In this document: positions 19,862 to 28,132 of the stretch, piece by piece
Layout: the number at the start of each line of letters is the position of its first letter
How positions within the stretch are numbered: the stretch's first letter is position 1
NCBI RefSeq assembly: GCF_001653335.1
Contig: NZ_CP015079.1
Location: 3,286,001-3,350,000 of the forward strand
Source of the DNA: Nocardioides dokdonensis FR1436
Lineage (GTDB): Bacteria; Actinomycetota; Actinomycetes; Propionibacteriales; Nocardioidaceae
Direction of reading: 5' to 3'
Length of the DNA: 64,000 nt
Made by a program: the position numbers and the translations under genes
The notes under the pieces: generated by a model
Seen by the model: the letters and a program-made list of their open reading frames with translations, nothing else
Told to the model about the DNA's origin: nothing
Databases searched by the model: none

Positions 19862-21708
19862 AGGTCCGGCAGTTAGAGATCGAGAATTTCCGAGGCATCA
19901 GTGCCGGGAACGTCGAATTCGCCGACAACACGCTGTTGGTCGGAGGGAATAATGTCGGCAAGTCAACGGTATGCGAGGCCCTCGATCTTGTACTGGGGCC
20001 GGAGCGTCTCAACCGACGCCCAGTCGTTGATGAGCACGACTTCCATCGGAGTCTGTACGTCGATGAGGATAAGAACTCCATCCCTATCGTCATCCGAGCA
20101 ATCTTGATCGAGCTCTCCGATGAGGCGCTTCGGCGCTTCGGCGGGCACCTTCGGAGATGGAATGACGTCGATCAGACGTTCGTCGATGAGCTCAACGATG
20201 GGGCCGATCACTCCGACGACGAAGGCGTCGTGTGGGCGCTGCCGGTCTCGTTCCGTGCCCGTTACGACGCCGCTGAAGACGACTTTGAAGCAGACACGTA
20301 CTTCGAGCACCCGCTCCCTGAGCCCGACGACCTCGATGAGGAGAGGGCCCTATCTCTCGGCCAGGGGCGCGACCGCTTCACCCGTACCCACAAGCGCCTA
20401 TGCGGGTTCGTCTACCTTCGAGCGCTGCGTACCGGCTCACGGGCGCTCGGCCTTCAGCGTGGCTCACTCTTGGATACCGTACTCAGGCTGAGCGAAGAGG
20501 GTTCCGCAGAGATGTGGATGGAGACCCTGCGGCAAATGCGGGACCTTGATCCATCCATCGGAGCGATCCCTGATCTGGAGCTCCTTCTGACGCAGATCCG
20601 TGAGCGTGCGGGCGGATTTGTTCGGCTGGCCGACGGCGAGGATGCCACAGCGTTCTTCGCCTCTGATCTGACCCGCGAGCACCTGCGTGAAGTGGTGAGG
20701 CTCTTCGTCGCCACCGGCCCGAGCGACCACCCAGTGCCCTTTAACCGGCAAGGGATGGGGACAGTCAACCTCTTGGTCTTTGCCCTGCTCACTTTGATCG
20801 CAGACCTGAAGGAACAGCAGTCGGTGATCTTCGCAATGGAGGAGCCCGAGATCGCGCTGCCTCCCCACACGCAACGTCGAGTGACTCGCTTTGTGAAACG
20901 GGAGATGGGGCAGGCCATCGTGACGTCGCACTCGCCCTACGTCATCGAGCAGTTTGAGCCGAACGAGATCGTGATGCTCAGTCACGACCACGCGAGTGCA
21001 GTCGACGGCGCGCCGATTGACCCTGCTGGCATCAAGCTGAAGAGCTACCGCACTCAGCGGCGTCAGTTCTCCGAGGCAATCCTCAGCCGTGGGGTCATCG
21101 TCGTAGAGGGCGAGACCGAGGCATCCATCATTCCGGTCGCCGCTGCTGTTCTAGAACTGTCGGATCCTGTCTACGTCCACCCCGACTTGGCTGGCATCAC
21201 CGTCTTCACCGCAAACGGCGACGGCGACGTCCCTCGCTGGGCACCGATCTTTCGGACACTGGGGAAGGTTCCGTTCGGAATGGTCGACAAGCAGGATCCG
21301 CCGTACACGGGGGACAACGGCACAGCGCTCACATCGTTCGAGGAATTCTGGGAGTCGACGGTCAAGGGGGTCGAAGACCTAATCGTCGCCCAGGTGCCCA
21401 CGGCTGTCCTGCGGCGGTTCTTGGACAGCGCCGTTCAGCTTTCCGACTTTCCCGTGCACCAGGCCACCTACGACGCGACGGTGGGCGACGCGGACCTTGC
21501 CGGCATCGCGTTGAAGGTTCTGAAGGCCCGCAAGGGTGATGCCTATGGCTACGCTGCGCTGCTGATCGAGCATTGCCAGGGCAGAGACGAGCTCCCCGAG
21601 TTCTTGGTCATCGCGCTGGAGCGCATCAACGAGGTGCTCATGCCAAAACTGCCTGCGACTGAGACCGCAGAGGATTCCGCGTCCGAGGTGACCGAGGAAT
21701 CGGAATGA
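19858..21708 (+). CDS. OLD-family ATPase/TOPRIM nuclease, Gabija GajA-like
   Basis: The 616-residue protein begins MKVRQLEIENFRG, the classic start of OLD/RecF-type ATPases, with P-loop GGNNVGKST at 29-37. The Walker B/signature region is AMEEPEIALPP at about 326, and the H-loop SHSPYVIEQF at about 359. The C-terminal half is a TOPRIM nuclease: VVEGETEASI at about 415, then FGMVDKQD supplying the acidic metal ligands. Length, architecture and the UvrD-like helicase next door match Gabija GajA (nuclease) and GajB (helicase). It starts inside the brxL stop (ATGA). The longer open frame from 19711 is an upstream extension inside brxL. Other OLD-helicase systems exist, so 'Gabija-like' is the safer name. 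Confidence 0.85.
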   Translation: MKVRQLEIENFRGISAGNVEFADNTLLVGGNNVGKSTVCEALDLVLGPERLNRRPVVDEHDFHRSLYVDEDKNSIPIVIRAILIELSDEALRRFGGHLRRWNDVDQTFVDELNDGADHSDDEGVVWALPVSFRARYDAAEDDFEADTYFEHPLPEPDDLDEERALSLGQGRDRFTRTHKRLCGFVYLRALRTGSRALGLQRGSLLDTVLRLSEEGSAEMWMETLRQMRDLDPSIGAIPDLELLLTQIRERAGGFVRLADGEDATAFFASDLTREHLREVVRLFVATGPSDHPVPFNRQGMGTVNLLVFALLTLIADLKEQQSVIFAMEEPEIALPPHTQRRVTRFVKREMGQAIVTSHSPYVIEQFEPNEIVMLSHDHASAVDGAPIDPAGIKLKSYRTQRRQFSEAILSRGVIVVEGETEASIIPVAAAVLELSDPVYVHPDLAGITVFTANGDGDVPRWAPIFRTLGKVPFGMVDKQDPPYTGDNGTALTSFEEFWESTVKGVEDLIVAQVPTAVLRRFLDSAVQLSDFPVHQATYDATVGDADLAGIALKVLKARKGDAYGYAALLIEHCQGRDELPEFLVIALERINEVLMPKLPATETAEDSASEVTEESE

Positions 21709-23435
21709 CCATCAACCTCTCCGATGTCGGGAAGTGTGCTCTCGCAGCAGACGGGACCGTGCTCGTCACCGGAGGTCCCGGATCAGGGAAGACCACGCTC
21801 GCGCTTCTCAAGGCCCAGCGGCTCATACCTGCGTTGAAGCCCGGCCAAGAGGTCCTCTTCTTGAGCTTTTCCCGTGCTGCCGTGAGGCAGGTACTCATCG
21901 GGTGCAAAGACATCCTGACTGCCGGCGAGCGCAAGCACATAGCGGTGAAGACCTATCACGCCTTCTGCATGGAAATCCTAAAGAGCCATGGTCGTCTCCT
22001 CAACGGTAAGTGCCCAACCATCCTGTTTCCCGGTCCGGAGCGGCTCGCGAAGTCTCGCTTTGACGGTGAATGGTCGACCGAGGTGCAACGCCTGGCTTCT
22101 GAAGACGGGCTGTATGCCTTCTCGACCTTCGCAGGATGTGCGGCAGCCCTGCTGGTCCGGTCAGCAAGCGTGCGTGAGCTGATCTCGGACACCTATCCGG
22201 TCATCATCCTTGACGAGTTCCAGGACACTGACGATGCCCAATGGGCTCTGGTGAAGCAGGTCGCGCGGGGCAGCAGCCTCATCACGCTCGCAGATCCTGA
22301 CCAACGGATCTTTGACTACCACGCAGACATCGATCCGGAACGGCTGAACCAGTTCAGGGCGAGGTTCGCCCCGCAGGAGTTCAACTTCGGTAGCGACAAT
22401 CACCGCAGCCCAAACGCGGGAATCTTGGCGTTCGCGGACGCAGTGATGGCGAACGAGGTACCGCCCGTGACCGACGATGTAAAGCAGGTTAGGACGTACC
22501 CCAACAATCACGAGGCCACGGTGCACGCCGCCGTCATCTGGTTGCTGTCGAAGCTTCGCAAGGCCGGGATCGACTCTCCCAGTGTTGCTGTCCTCGCTCG
22601 ATCCAACTCCTACGTTGGTGACATCTCCCTCATGCTGGGCAAGTCACATACGTACAGCAAGCAGTCATGCAAGCCGGTGGATCACCACGTCGTCTGGGAC
22701 GCCGAGCTAACCGCTGCGGCCGCGCAGGTCGTTGCGTCGATCCTTGAGTGGCCGTTGAATGACGCCGTCGCTTCGGCGGCGAGCACCTTGGAGGCAATCG
22801 CCGACTTCTATGAGATGAAGAACGCCGAGCATCCGAGCAAGTCGGCGCAGCGGGACGCGGCCAGCTACCGTGCGGCTGCCACGCGCGTGAGGGAGGGTAA
22901 GGAGCCGCGCTCGAATGGCGCCAAGGCAGTGAAGGCCGCTTGCGTCACCGGGCTCTTGTTCCGTGGCGACTCGGTCGAAGATTGGTTGATGGCGCGAGGG
23001 GTGCTGGGATCCAGCGACAAGCTCGCCGAGCTCTTCACGGCTGCTCGCTTCGTGAGGCTCTTCCGAGCCACCGACGAGATCGGGGGGCGCCTGTCGGCCC
23101 TGTGGGCAGAGACGGGGACCTACCGCGATGCCCGGACCGTGGTTAGGCGGACGCTCAACCTCGGCCGGCTAATGGCCATCGAGACTGAGCCGCGCGGAGT
23201 CGTGCTTATGACGCTCCACAAGTCCAAGGGGAAGGAGTTCGACGGGGTCGTCATCGTCGAAGGCCAATATTCCGGGTCGTTCTTCAACGATCGATGGGAG
23301 AAGCCTCCGTTTGCGGCAACGCGCCGGCTGCTCCGGGTGGGGATCACCAGGGCCCGCCATCGCGTCATGATCGTTCGCCCGAACGCTGCGCCACCGTTGT
23401 CCGGGGCGGGCAACTCCGAAGGCGCCGCGGCGTGA
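21705..23435 (+). CDS. UvrD/Rep-like helicase, Gabija GajB-like
   Basis: This 576-residue superfamily-1 helicase has motif I VTGGPGSGKTTLALL at about residues 20-34, motif II IILDEFQDTDDAQW at about 167-180, motif V-like MTLHKSKGKEFDGV at about 501-514 and motif VI LRVGITRARHRVMIV at about 543. It lacks the long insertions of housekeeping UvrD and is close to the size of GajB proteins. The ATG overlaps the OLD gene stop by four bases, as in Gabija loci, where GajB is thought to sense DNA ends or gaps and to activate GajA. It is the last gene of the long coupled unit; about 150 bases separate it from the next gene. Confidence 0.87.
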   Translation: MTINLSDVGKCALAADGTVLVTGGPGSGKTTLALLKAQRLIPALKPGQEVLFLSFSRAAVRQVLIGCKDILTAGERKHIAVKTYHAFCMEILKSHGRLLNGKCPTILFPGPERLAKSRFDGEWSTEVQRLASEDGLYAFSTFAGCAAALLVRSASVRELISDTYPVIILDEFQDTDDAQWALVKQVARGSSLITLADPDQRIFDYHADIDPERLNQFRARFAPQEFNFGSDNHRSPNAGILAFADAVMANEVPPVTDDVKQVRTYPNNHEATVHAAVIWLLSKLRKAGIDSPSVAVLARSNSYVGDISLMLGKSHTYSKQSCKPVDHHVVWDAELTAAAAQVVASILEWPLNDAVASAASTLEAIADFYEMKNAEHPSKSAQRDAASYRAAATRVREGKEPRSNGAKAVKAACVTGLLFRGDSVEDWLMARGVLGSSDKLAELFTAARFVRLFRATDEIGGRLSALWAETGTYRDARTVVRRTLNLGRLMAIETEPRGVVLMTLHKSKGKEFDGVVIVEGQYSGSFFNDRWEKPPFAATRRLLRVGITRARHRVMIVRPNAAPPLSGAGNSEGAAA

Positions 23436-23586
23436 TTGCCCCGACTCCGACGCGGCCTGCATGAACTCAGGCCCGGTGGGCAGCTAACGGCACTCCGACG
23501 CGCCGATGAAGCAAAGAAGTCCCCATCGCGTGCAAATCTAAAGCGTTCTGGTAGGTTGAGGGCAGTCACCTAGAGAGGACGTGCTC

Positions 23587-24321
23587 GTGGACGAAGGTCG
23601 CCGCTGGGCTATCGAGACATTTGGTTCGCAGGGTGTCCACATCCGCGAGCGCGTTGCTGAGCTCGTCCGAGCGGAGCACACCGCATCCGCTGACGCGCAG
23701 GAAGCCTCTGGTCACCGCAGTCGGGGTGTGTACGGCGAGTTCTGGCGGGGCATCTTGGAGCGCTTCGAAGAGCTGGGCAGTCTCCCGCACGCGACCCTCC
23801 TGCCGCCCGGGCGTGCGCCCTACAAGATCCCGGTCATCAACGGTGTCGCGCTGTTTCCGTGGCGGTATGGGCGCGACCGGGATGAAGACCTTGCGTTGAC
23901 GCCGTTCGTCACTTCCGACGCCCGCGCGGCGGTATTCGCGCTGGGCGCCTCTGTCACCCAGGGTGAGCTCGATCTGGGCGTCCCTGGTCCTGGCCTCACT
24001 GCCGAAGAGCAGGAACTCGCGGAAGCGGTCGAGGCCGCCATCAGCGATTCGTTGGTGACGGCCAACAGGGTCGTCGTCGTGGCAATTTCCAGTTCCCCGA
24101 TGGGGCTACATGCGATGAGCTGGGGTGGGGTTACCTTCACCAGCGACGGTCGCTTGGAATGGGGCTTCAGCGAGAACTTGATGGACGTCTCGGTGTCTGG
24201 CCCTGCGGGCGTCGTGGAGAGCGAGAAGACATTTACCGCGGGCGAGCCGCCGGCGAAGGTGATCCGTCTCCAATCCGAGCCTGACGACGAGTCCGGCGTT
24301 CCCGCATCCGACGATGAGTGA
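23587..24321 (+). CDS. Uncharacterised protein paired with an XRE/ImmA peptidase gene
   Basis: I do not recognise a family. The protein is about 244 residues. It has a Trp/Arg-rich N-terminal half (WRGILERFEELG, KIPVINGVALFPWRYG), a VANRVVVVAISSSPMGLHAMSWG stretch near the middle and an acidic C-terminus. I prefer the GTG at 23587 because AGAGAGG lies 8 nt upstream; the in-frame GTG at 23581 is only two bases from it. Its end overlaps the start of the XRE/ImmA-IrrE gene by eight bases, so the two are translationally coupled. ImmA-type peptidases often cleave or control a partner, so this protein may be that partner or a stress-activated effector. That is inference from position only. Confidence 0.7.
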   Translation: MDEGRRWAIETFGSQGVHIRERVAELVRAEHTASADAQEASGHRSRGVYGEFWRGILERFEELGSLPHATLLPPGRAPYKIPVINGVALFPWRYGRDRDEDLALTPFVTSDARAAVFALGASVTQGELDLGVPGPGLTAEEQELAEAVEAAISDSLVTANRVVVVAISSSPMGLHAMSWGGVTFTSDGRLEWGFSENLMDVSVSGPAGVVESEKTFTAGEPPAKVIRLQSEPDDESGVPASDDE

Positions 24322-25453
24322 CGAGACCCAGGGCGAACTGCAACTCTTCGGAGACCGTGGGAGCAGCCTCCGTGAGGTTGCACGAGCCTTCGACTGTGCT
24401 CGCCTCACCCAAGCCCGCGTACTGGCGGAGCTGACGAAGGGCGAGTTGGCCGACGAGCTCGATGTTTCGGCGGCAGCGGTTGGTCAGTACGAAGCAGGGG
24501 CCACCAAGCCACGCCCTGAACTACTCCCAGAGCTGTCGCGCATCTTGAAGGTCCCGGTCGCGTTCTTTGCAGCGGGTCGGCCGATCGGTCGACTCGATGC
24601 TGCCAACGCACACTTCCGCAGCCTTCGGTCAACGCGGGCAAAGGATCGGGCCAAGGCCGCCACTCATGCAGAACAACTGTGGGAACTGACGTACGCGCTC
24701 GAGAAGCGCATACGCCTACCCGAGGTTGACTTGCCGGCGGTGGGCGAGGGCACTCCGCCTGCTCAGGCGGCACGACTGCTTCGTCAGGAATGGGGAATCG
24801 GGCGGGGTCCGCTCCCACACCTGGTCGCGACGATGGAGTCGCGAGGCGTTGTGGTGAGCCTGATTCCAATGACGAACCAGTCCGTGGGCCGCGTGAGCGC
24901 CTATTCGACTGACGCGCTTGGCCGCCCACTCGTGATCATCACGCCCGAGCGGGCTCAGTCGATCTACCGGTACCGGTTTACCTGTGCGCACGAGCTTGGG
25001 CACCTGCTCCTGCATGCCAACCCGCTGCCCGGCGACCGGCAGCAGGAAAGGGAGGCAGACGAATTCGCCGCCGAGCTCCTCACGCCGAAAGCAGAGATTG
25101 AACCGCTGCTCCCGCGCACCATGCGAATCGCAGCACTCGAGAAGTTGAGTGGCGAGTGGGGTGTCTCAGTGGAGTCCCTGATCCGCCGTATGGGTGAGCT
25201 TCGCGTGGTCTCCGACTTGTCGGTGCGTCGCGCTCATCAGCGTCTCAGCGCGACGGCGGAGTTCCGACGTGATGAGCCGATCTCGACGTACAAGGGTGAG
25301 GTGCCGTCCCTCTTGCGAGAGGCACTGGAACTTGCTGAGCGACACGGACTCACTAGGCGTGAACTGGCCATCGAACTCTGCTGGACCGCTTCGCATCTGA
25401 GTGAGGTCCTCGGCGAGGACGACCCTCGTCCGGTGCTCAGCGTTGTGCGATGA
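24314..25453 (+). CDS. XRE-family regulator with ImmA/IrrE metallopeptidase domain
   Basis: The N-terminal part has a helix-turn-helix (LTKGELADELDVSAAAVGQYE, about residues 37-57). The middle carries an ImmA/IrrE zinc-peptidase motif, CAHELGHLLLH, at about 223-233, with a downstream glutamate-rich helix EREADEFAAELL supplying the third ligand. Proteins of this architecture (379 residues fits) regulate mobile elements and toxin-antitoxin-like pairs by binding DNA and cleaving a repressor. It overlaps the unknown gene before it by eight bases. A direct repeat copy begins 22 bases after the stop, so this gene marks the right end of the defence block. Confidence 0.85.
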   Translation: MSDETQGELQLFGDRGSSLREVARAFDCARLTQARVLAELTKGELADELDVSAAAVGQYEAGATKPRPELLPELSRILKVPVAFFAAGRPIGRLDAANAHFRSLRSTRAKDRAKAATHAEQLWELTYALEKRIRLPEVDLPAVGEGTPPAQAARLLRQEWGIGRGPLPHLVATMESRGVVVSLIPMTNQSVGRVSAYSTDALGRPLVIITPERAQSIYRYRFTCAHELGHLLLHANPLPGDRQQEREADEFAAELLTPKAEIEPLLPRTMRIAALEKLSGEWGVSVESLIRRMGELRVVSDLSVRRAHQRLSATAEFRRDEPISTYKGEVPSLLREALELAERHGLTRRELAIELCWTASHLSEVLGEDDPRPVLSVVR

Positions 25454-25475
25454 GCCGGGCGGCGGCAGGGTCTGC

Positions 25476-25501
25476 GGGATTCGACCCGGTACCACCTATG
25501 G
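25476..25501 (+). repeat. Left copy of a 26-bp direct repeat, possible attachment site
   Basis: The first 20 bases, GGGATTCGACCCGGTACCAC, recur exactly at 44642-44661. Over 26 bases the two copies match at 24. This copy lies outside genes, about 100 bases before the tyrosine recombinase. A 20-base exact match in a 64-kb window is not expected by chance. Together with the recombinase it suggests the left end of an integrated segment. Confidence 0.55.
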
Positions 25502-25597
25502 CTGAGTTATCCGGACCAACCACGTCCCCGCTTCGCGTCGTAGTCGTCGGCCTTTGCTGAGCGCGTGACGCTGACGGCCCGCTGGTCGGTTGTCGCC

Positions 25598-26524
25598 ATG
25601 ACTGACCTCACTACCACCACCGCCCGCGACCTCCTGCCCGAGTGGCGCCTCGCGCTCACCTCCGAGCGCAAGAGCCCCAAGACGATCGCCCTCTACCTCG
25701 ACGCCGTCGGCCGCTACCTGACCTGGACCGAGACCCAGGACCTGCCGCCGATGCGACGCACCAGCCTGCAGACCTGGATCACGACCATGCTGGCTGCCGG
25801 TCGGTCGCCCAGCACGGCGCGGATCCGGCAACAGGCCGTGCGCCGCTACGCTGCCTGGCTTCTCGCAGTCGGGCACCTGGATGGTGCCCCGTTCCAGGGC
25901 ATGACCTCGCCCAAGCTGGACCAGCCCGTGGTCGACCCGCTCACTGTCGCGCAGGTCCGCGCGCTCCTGCAGACCTGCCAGCCGGAGGCCGCCGACGTTC
26001 CCGCGACGGCGCGTCCGCTACGGCACGCCCGCGACGAGGCAATCATCCGGCTGATGGCCGAGACCGGGATCCGGCTCAGCGAGGTCATCGCCCTCACCGC
26101 GGGCGACCTCGACCTCGCGACTGGCCTCGTCACGATCCGGCGCGGCAAGGGCGGCCGCGGCCGCGTCATCCCCATCGGCCAGGCCACAGCTACCGCGATC
26201 CGCACCTACCTCGCCGTTCGCACCACCCAGCCCCATGCCGATCGCGAAGAACTCTGGCTCGGCGAACGTCGCTGCGGGCTCGCCGCCGACGCCCTCTACC
26301 GCTCCCTGCGCCGACGCGCCGAACGAGCCGGCATCACCGGGTTCCGACCCCACCGACTCCGCCACACCGCGGCCCACCGCTGGCTGGCCGCCGGCGGCTC
26401 CGAGTCCGGCCTGATGGCCATGGCCGGCTGGACCCGCGTCGAGATGCTCATCCGCTACACCCGCGCCAACGCCAGCGAACGCGCCGCCGCCGAAGCCCGG
26501 CGTCTCGACCTCGGGAACCTGTGA
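25598..26524 (+). CDS. Tyrosine recombinase/integrase
   Basis: This 308-residue recombinase has an N-terminal SAM-like core-binding domain (residues 1-100, with KSPKTIALYLDAVGRYL) and a C-terminal catalytic domain. The catalytic set is visible: Arg in TGIRLSEV, Lys in RRGKGGRGRVIPI, the HxxR box in PHRLRHTAAH, Trp in AGWTRVEML and Tyr in IRYTR. The ATG at 25598 is preferred over an upstream GTG in the same frame because the family start (MTDLTT) fits there. It is most like small XerC/D-type or phage-like integrases. It sits just inside one copy of a direct repeat, with a decayed toxin-antitoxin pair downstream, a frequent arrangement at the ends of integrated elements. Confidence 0.9.
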   Translation: MTDLTTTTARDLLPEWRLALTSERKSPKTIALYLDAVGRYLTWTETQDLPPMRRTSLQTWITTMLAAGRSPSTARIRQQAVRRYAAWLLAVGHLDGAPFQGMTSPKLDQPVVDPLTVAQVRALLQTCQPEAADVPATARPLRHARDEAIIRLMAETGIRLSEVIALTAGDLDLATGLVTIRRGKGGRGRVIPIGQATATAIRTYLAVRTTQPHADREELWLGERRCGLAADALYRSLRRRAERAGITGFRPHRLRHTAAHRWLAAGGSESGLMAMAGWTRVEMLIRYTRANASERAAAEARRLDLGNL

Positions 26525-26630
26525 ACGCGTTGGAGCCTCGGGAGAGCGGAAGAAGACCCACCCGAAGATTGAAACGCTCCGTTTGCTTCGAGTATTGCGA
26601 ATTCGTGCCCGCCTCGAGAAAAGAAGCACC

Positions 26631-26913
26631 ATGACCGCATTGACCACTCGTCCCGTCCAACCCCGGCAGCGCCGCCGTCGCGCCGCGCCGCACGTCAAGG
26701 ACGACCTCGCCACCCACCCCGACAGCGTCATCCGACTCCTCCCGGCCGCGACCCCAAGGAGACGCTTGTTGTGCTGGCGCAGTCGAGCTCGCCACCCAGC
26801 AGGCCGCAGAGCTCCTCAACGTCAGCCGGCCCTGCCTCATCGGTCTGCTCGCCGCCGGCGACCACGAGTACCGCAAGGTCGGCAAGCACCGCCGGATCAA
26901 GGCCAGCCCCTGA
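26631..26913 (+). pseudogene. Broken antitoxin with excisionase-type HTH
   Basis: An ATG at 26631 begins [14 protein letters not shown] and runs to about RLLPAATP. The rest of the family is then found in another frame: [20 protein letters not shown], then [20 protein letters not shown], to a TGA at 26911-26913. These are the HTH and wing of the antitoxins that partner PIN-domain toxins. At least one frameshift near 26755-26785 separates the two parts. The remains of the PIN toxin follow directly, which supports the reading. Confidence 0.6.
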
Positions 26914-26991
26914 TGGTCTACTGGGCGTGATGAACAGGGGCCGCCCCGCGACGCCGCCGACGGACTGACCCGGAGAAGGGCGTGCTTGACG

Positions 26992-27225
26992 GTGCTGTTC
27001 GTCGTCCTCTGCGACGCAGACGTGCTCTACCCGAGCATCTCCGGGACTCGCTGATGGGCATTGGCCGAGACGGGCTCGTCCAGGCGGAGGGGATGGACTA
27101 GATCCTCGACCAGGTCTTCCCGACCTCGTCGCGAGCCGACCCGGCCTCGACCCGCAGAAGCGTGCCCGTACGCGTGAGCTCATGAACCGTGCCGTCCGTG
27201 ACTGCTTGGTATCTGTCGGTGCCCA
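26992..27225 (+). pseudogene. Decayed PIN-domain toxin (VapC-like)
   Basis: The GTG at 26992 begins VLFVVLCDADVLYPS, matching the start of PIN toxins, where the first Asp is a metal ligand. The frame then shifts: RDSLMGIGRDGLVQAEGMD appears in the next frame and ends at a TAG near 27099, followed by ILDQVF. A further shift gives LDPQKRARTRELMNRAVRDC near the end. With two shifts and a stop the gene cannot make an active toxin. It follows the broken antitoxin in the usual order. Confidence 0.55.
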
Positions 27226-27232
27226 TGCCTTC

Positions 27233-27772
27233 TTAGCTGCCGCTTCGCATCCGGATTGCCAGCCGCCGGTTCCACCAGCCCGGCTGGGCGGCCGCTTGCG
27301 CCAGCAGACGGTCGTACTCGCGCGGTGTCAGCCAGCGCAGTGCCGGTACGGCGACGAGGCCGGCCGCGAGCGCCCACGGCCAGGCGCTGAGGTTCTCGAC
27401 CAGTCCGCCCACGACGGCCACGGCCGACACCTGGAGCACCATGTTGTAGGGAACGATCAACACGCCCTCGATCCCCTCGCACTCCACCAGCCAGGGGAGT
27501 CCGTGCCAGGTCGCCCGCGGCCAGCTCGCATAGTGCGAGATCACCGCGGCCGCGAACAGCCCGTTCGCGGCCGCGAACCTACGGTCTCCGCGCGGGCCAG
27601 GGAGACGACCGGCGGTCCGGTAGGCGCCGGCGGTCGCCAGGGCGTACCCCGCGACGGCGGGCCGCACGCCGATCCGCGGGGCACCCGGCACCCCGACCCC
27701 GACGGCTAGCTCGTAGCCGAGGTGGCTGGCCACGGCGACTATCCCGAGCCGGGTCCAGCGACGGTAGGGCAT
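27233..27772 (-). CDS. Uncharacterised membrane protein
   Basis: This 179-residue protein starts at the ATG at 27772 (MPYRRWTRLG); the longer open frame upstream looks non-coding. It has several hydrophobic stretches, for example LGIVAVASHLGYELAVGVGV, FAAANGLFAAAVI, VLIVPYNMVLQVSAVAVVGGLV and WALAAGLVAVPALRWL. These suggest four to five membrane segments. It ends with a basic tail. I do not recognise the family. It stands alone between the decayed toxin and the P450 gene, and its 3' end comes within eight bases of the toxin remnant. Confidence 0.6.
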   Translation of the reverse strand: MPYRRWTRLGIVAVASHLGYELAVGVGVPGAPRIGVRPAVAGYALATAGAYRTAGRLPGPRGDRRFAAANGLFAAAVISHYASWPRATWHGLPWLVECEGIEGVLIVPYNMVLQVSAVAVVGGLVENLSAWPWALAAGLVAVPALRWLTPREYDRLLAQAAAQPGWWNRRLAIRMRSGS

Positions 27773-28132
27773 GCGTCTCAGGGTACCCGCGCGGCTACTG
27801 GTCAGCGGACGTCCTCGGACCGGGACAGGAGTCCGCACTCGCGCGTGTGCGGACCGGCGGAGTGGTCGACCAGACCGTGACGAAACGGCGGCGAAGTTGA
27901 CGTTCGCACAGGGTCGTGACCACAGCATTCCCGGAGCGTCTCGACGGCATGCCGCAGCCCTCGATGACCGTGCCCTCCCAGTCTTGGAGGTCGCCGTAGG
28001 TGCTTGGCTCGGCTCTGCGGTGGACGACCCGTGCCAGGAGCCAGCGGAGCGTCTGCGACGTCCTCGGTGTCGAGGACACGGTGCGGGTCGATCGCGGATC
28101 GTCTCGTATGTCGTCCGTTCCGCGTTGGGCGT
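27773..28132. other. Gap without a convincing gene
   Basis: These 360 bases separate the start of the membrane protein gene from the end of the P450 gene. Open frames exist on both strands but their products are Arg/Ser-rich with no recognisable motif. Promoter elements for the membrane protein must lie near 27773-27850, but none stands out. Confidence 0.4.
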
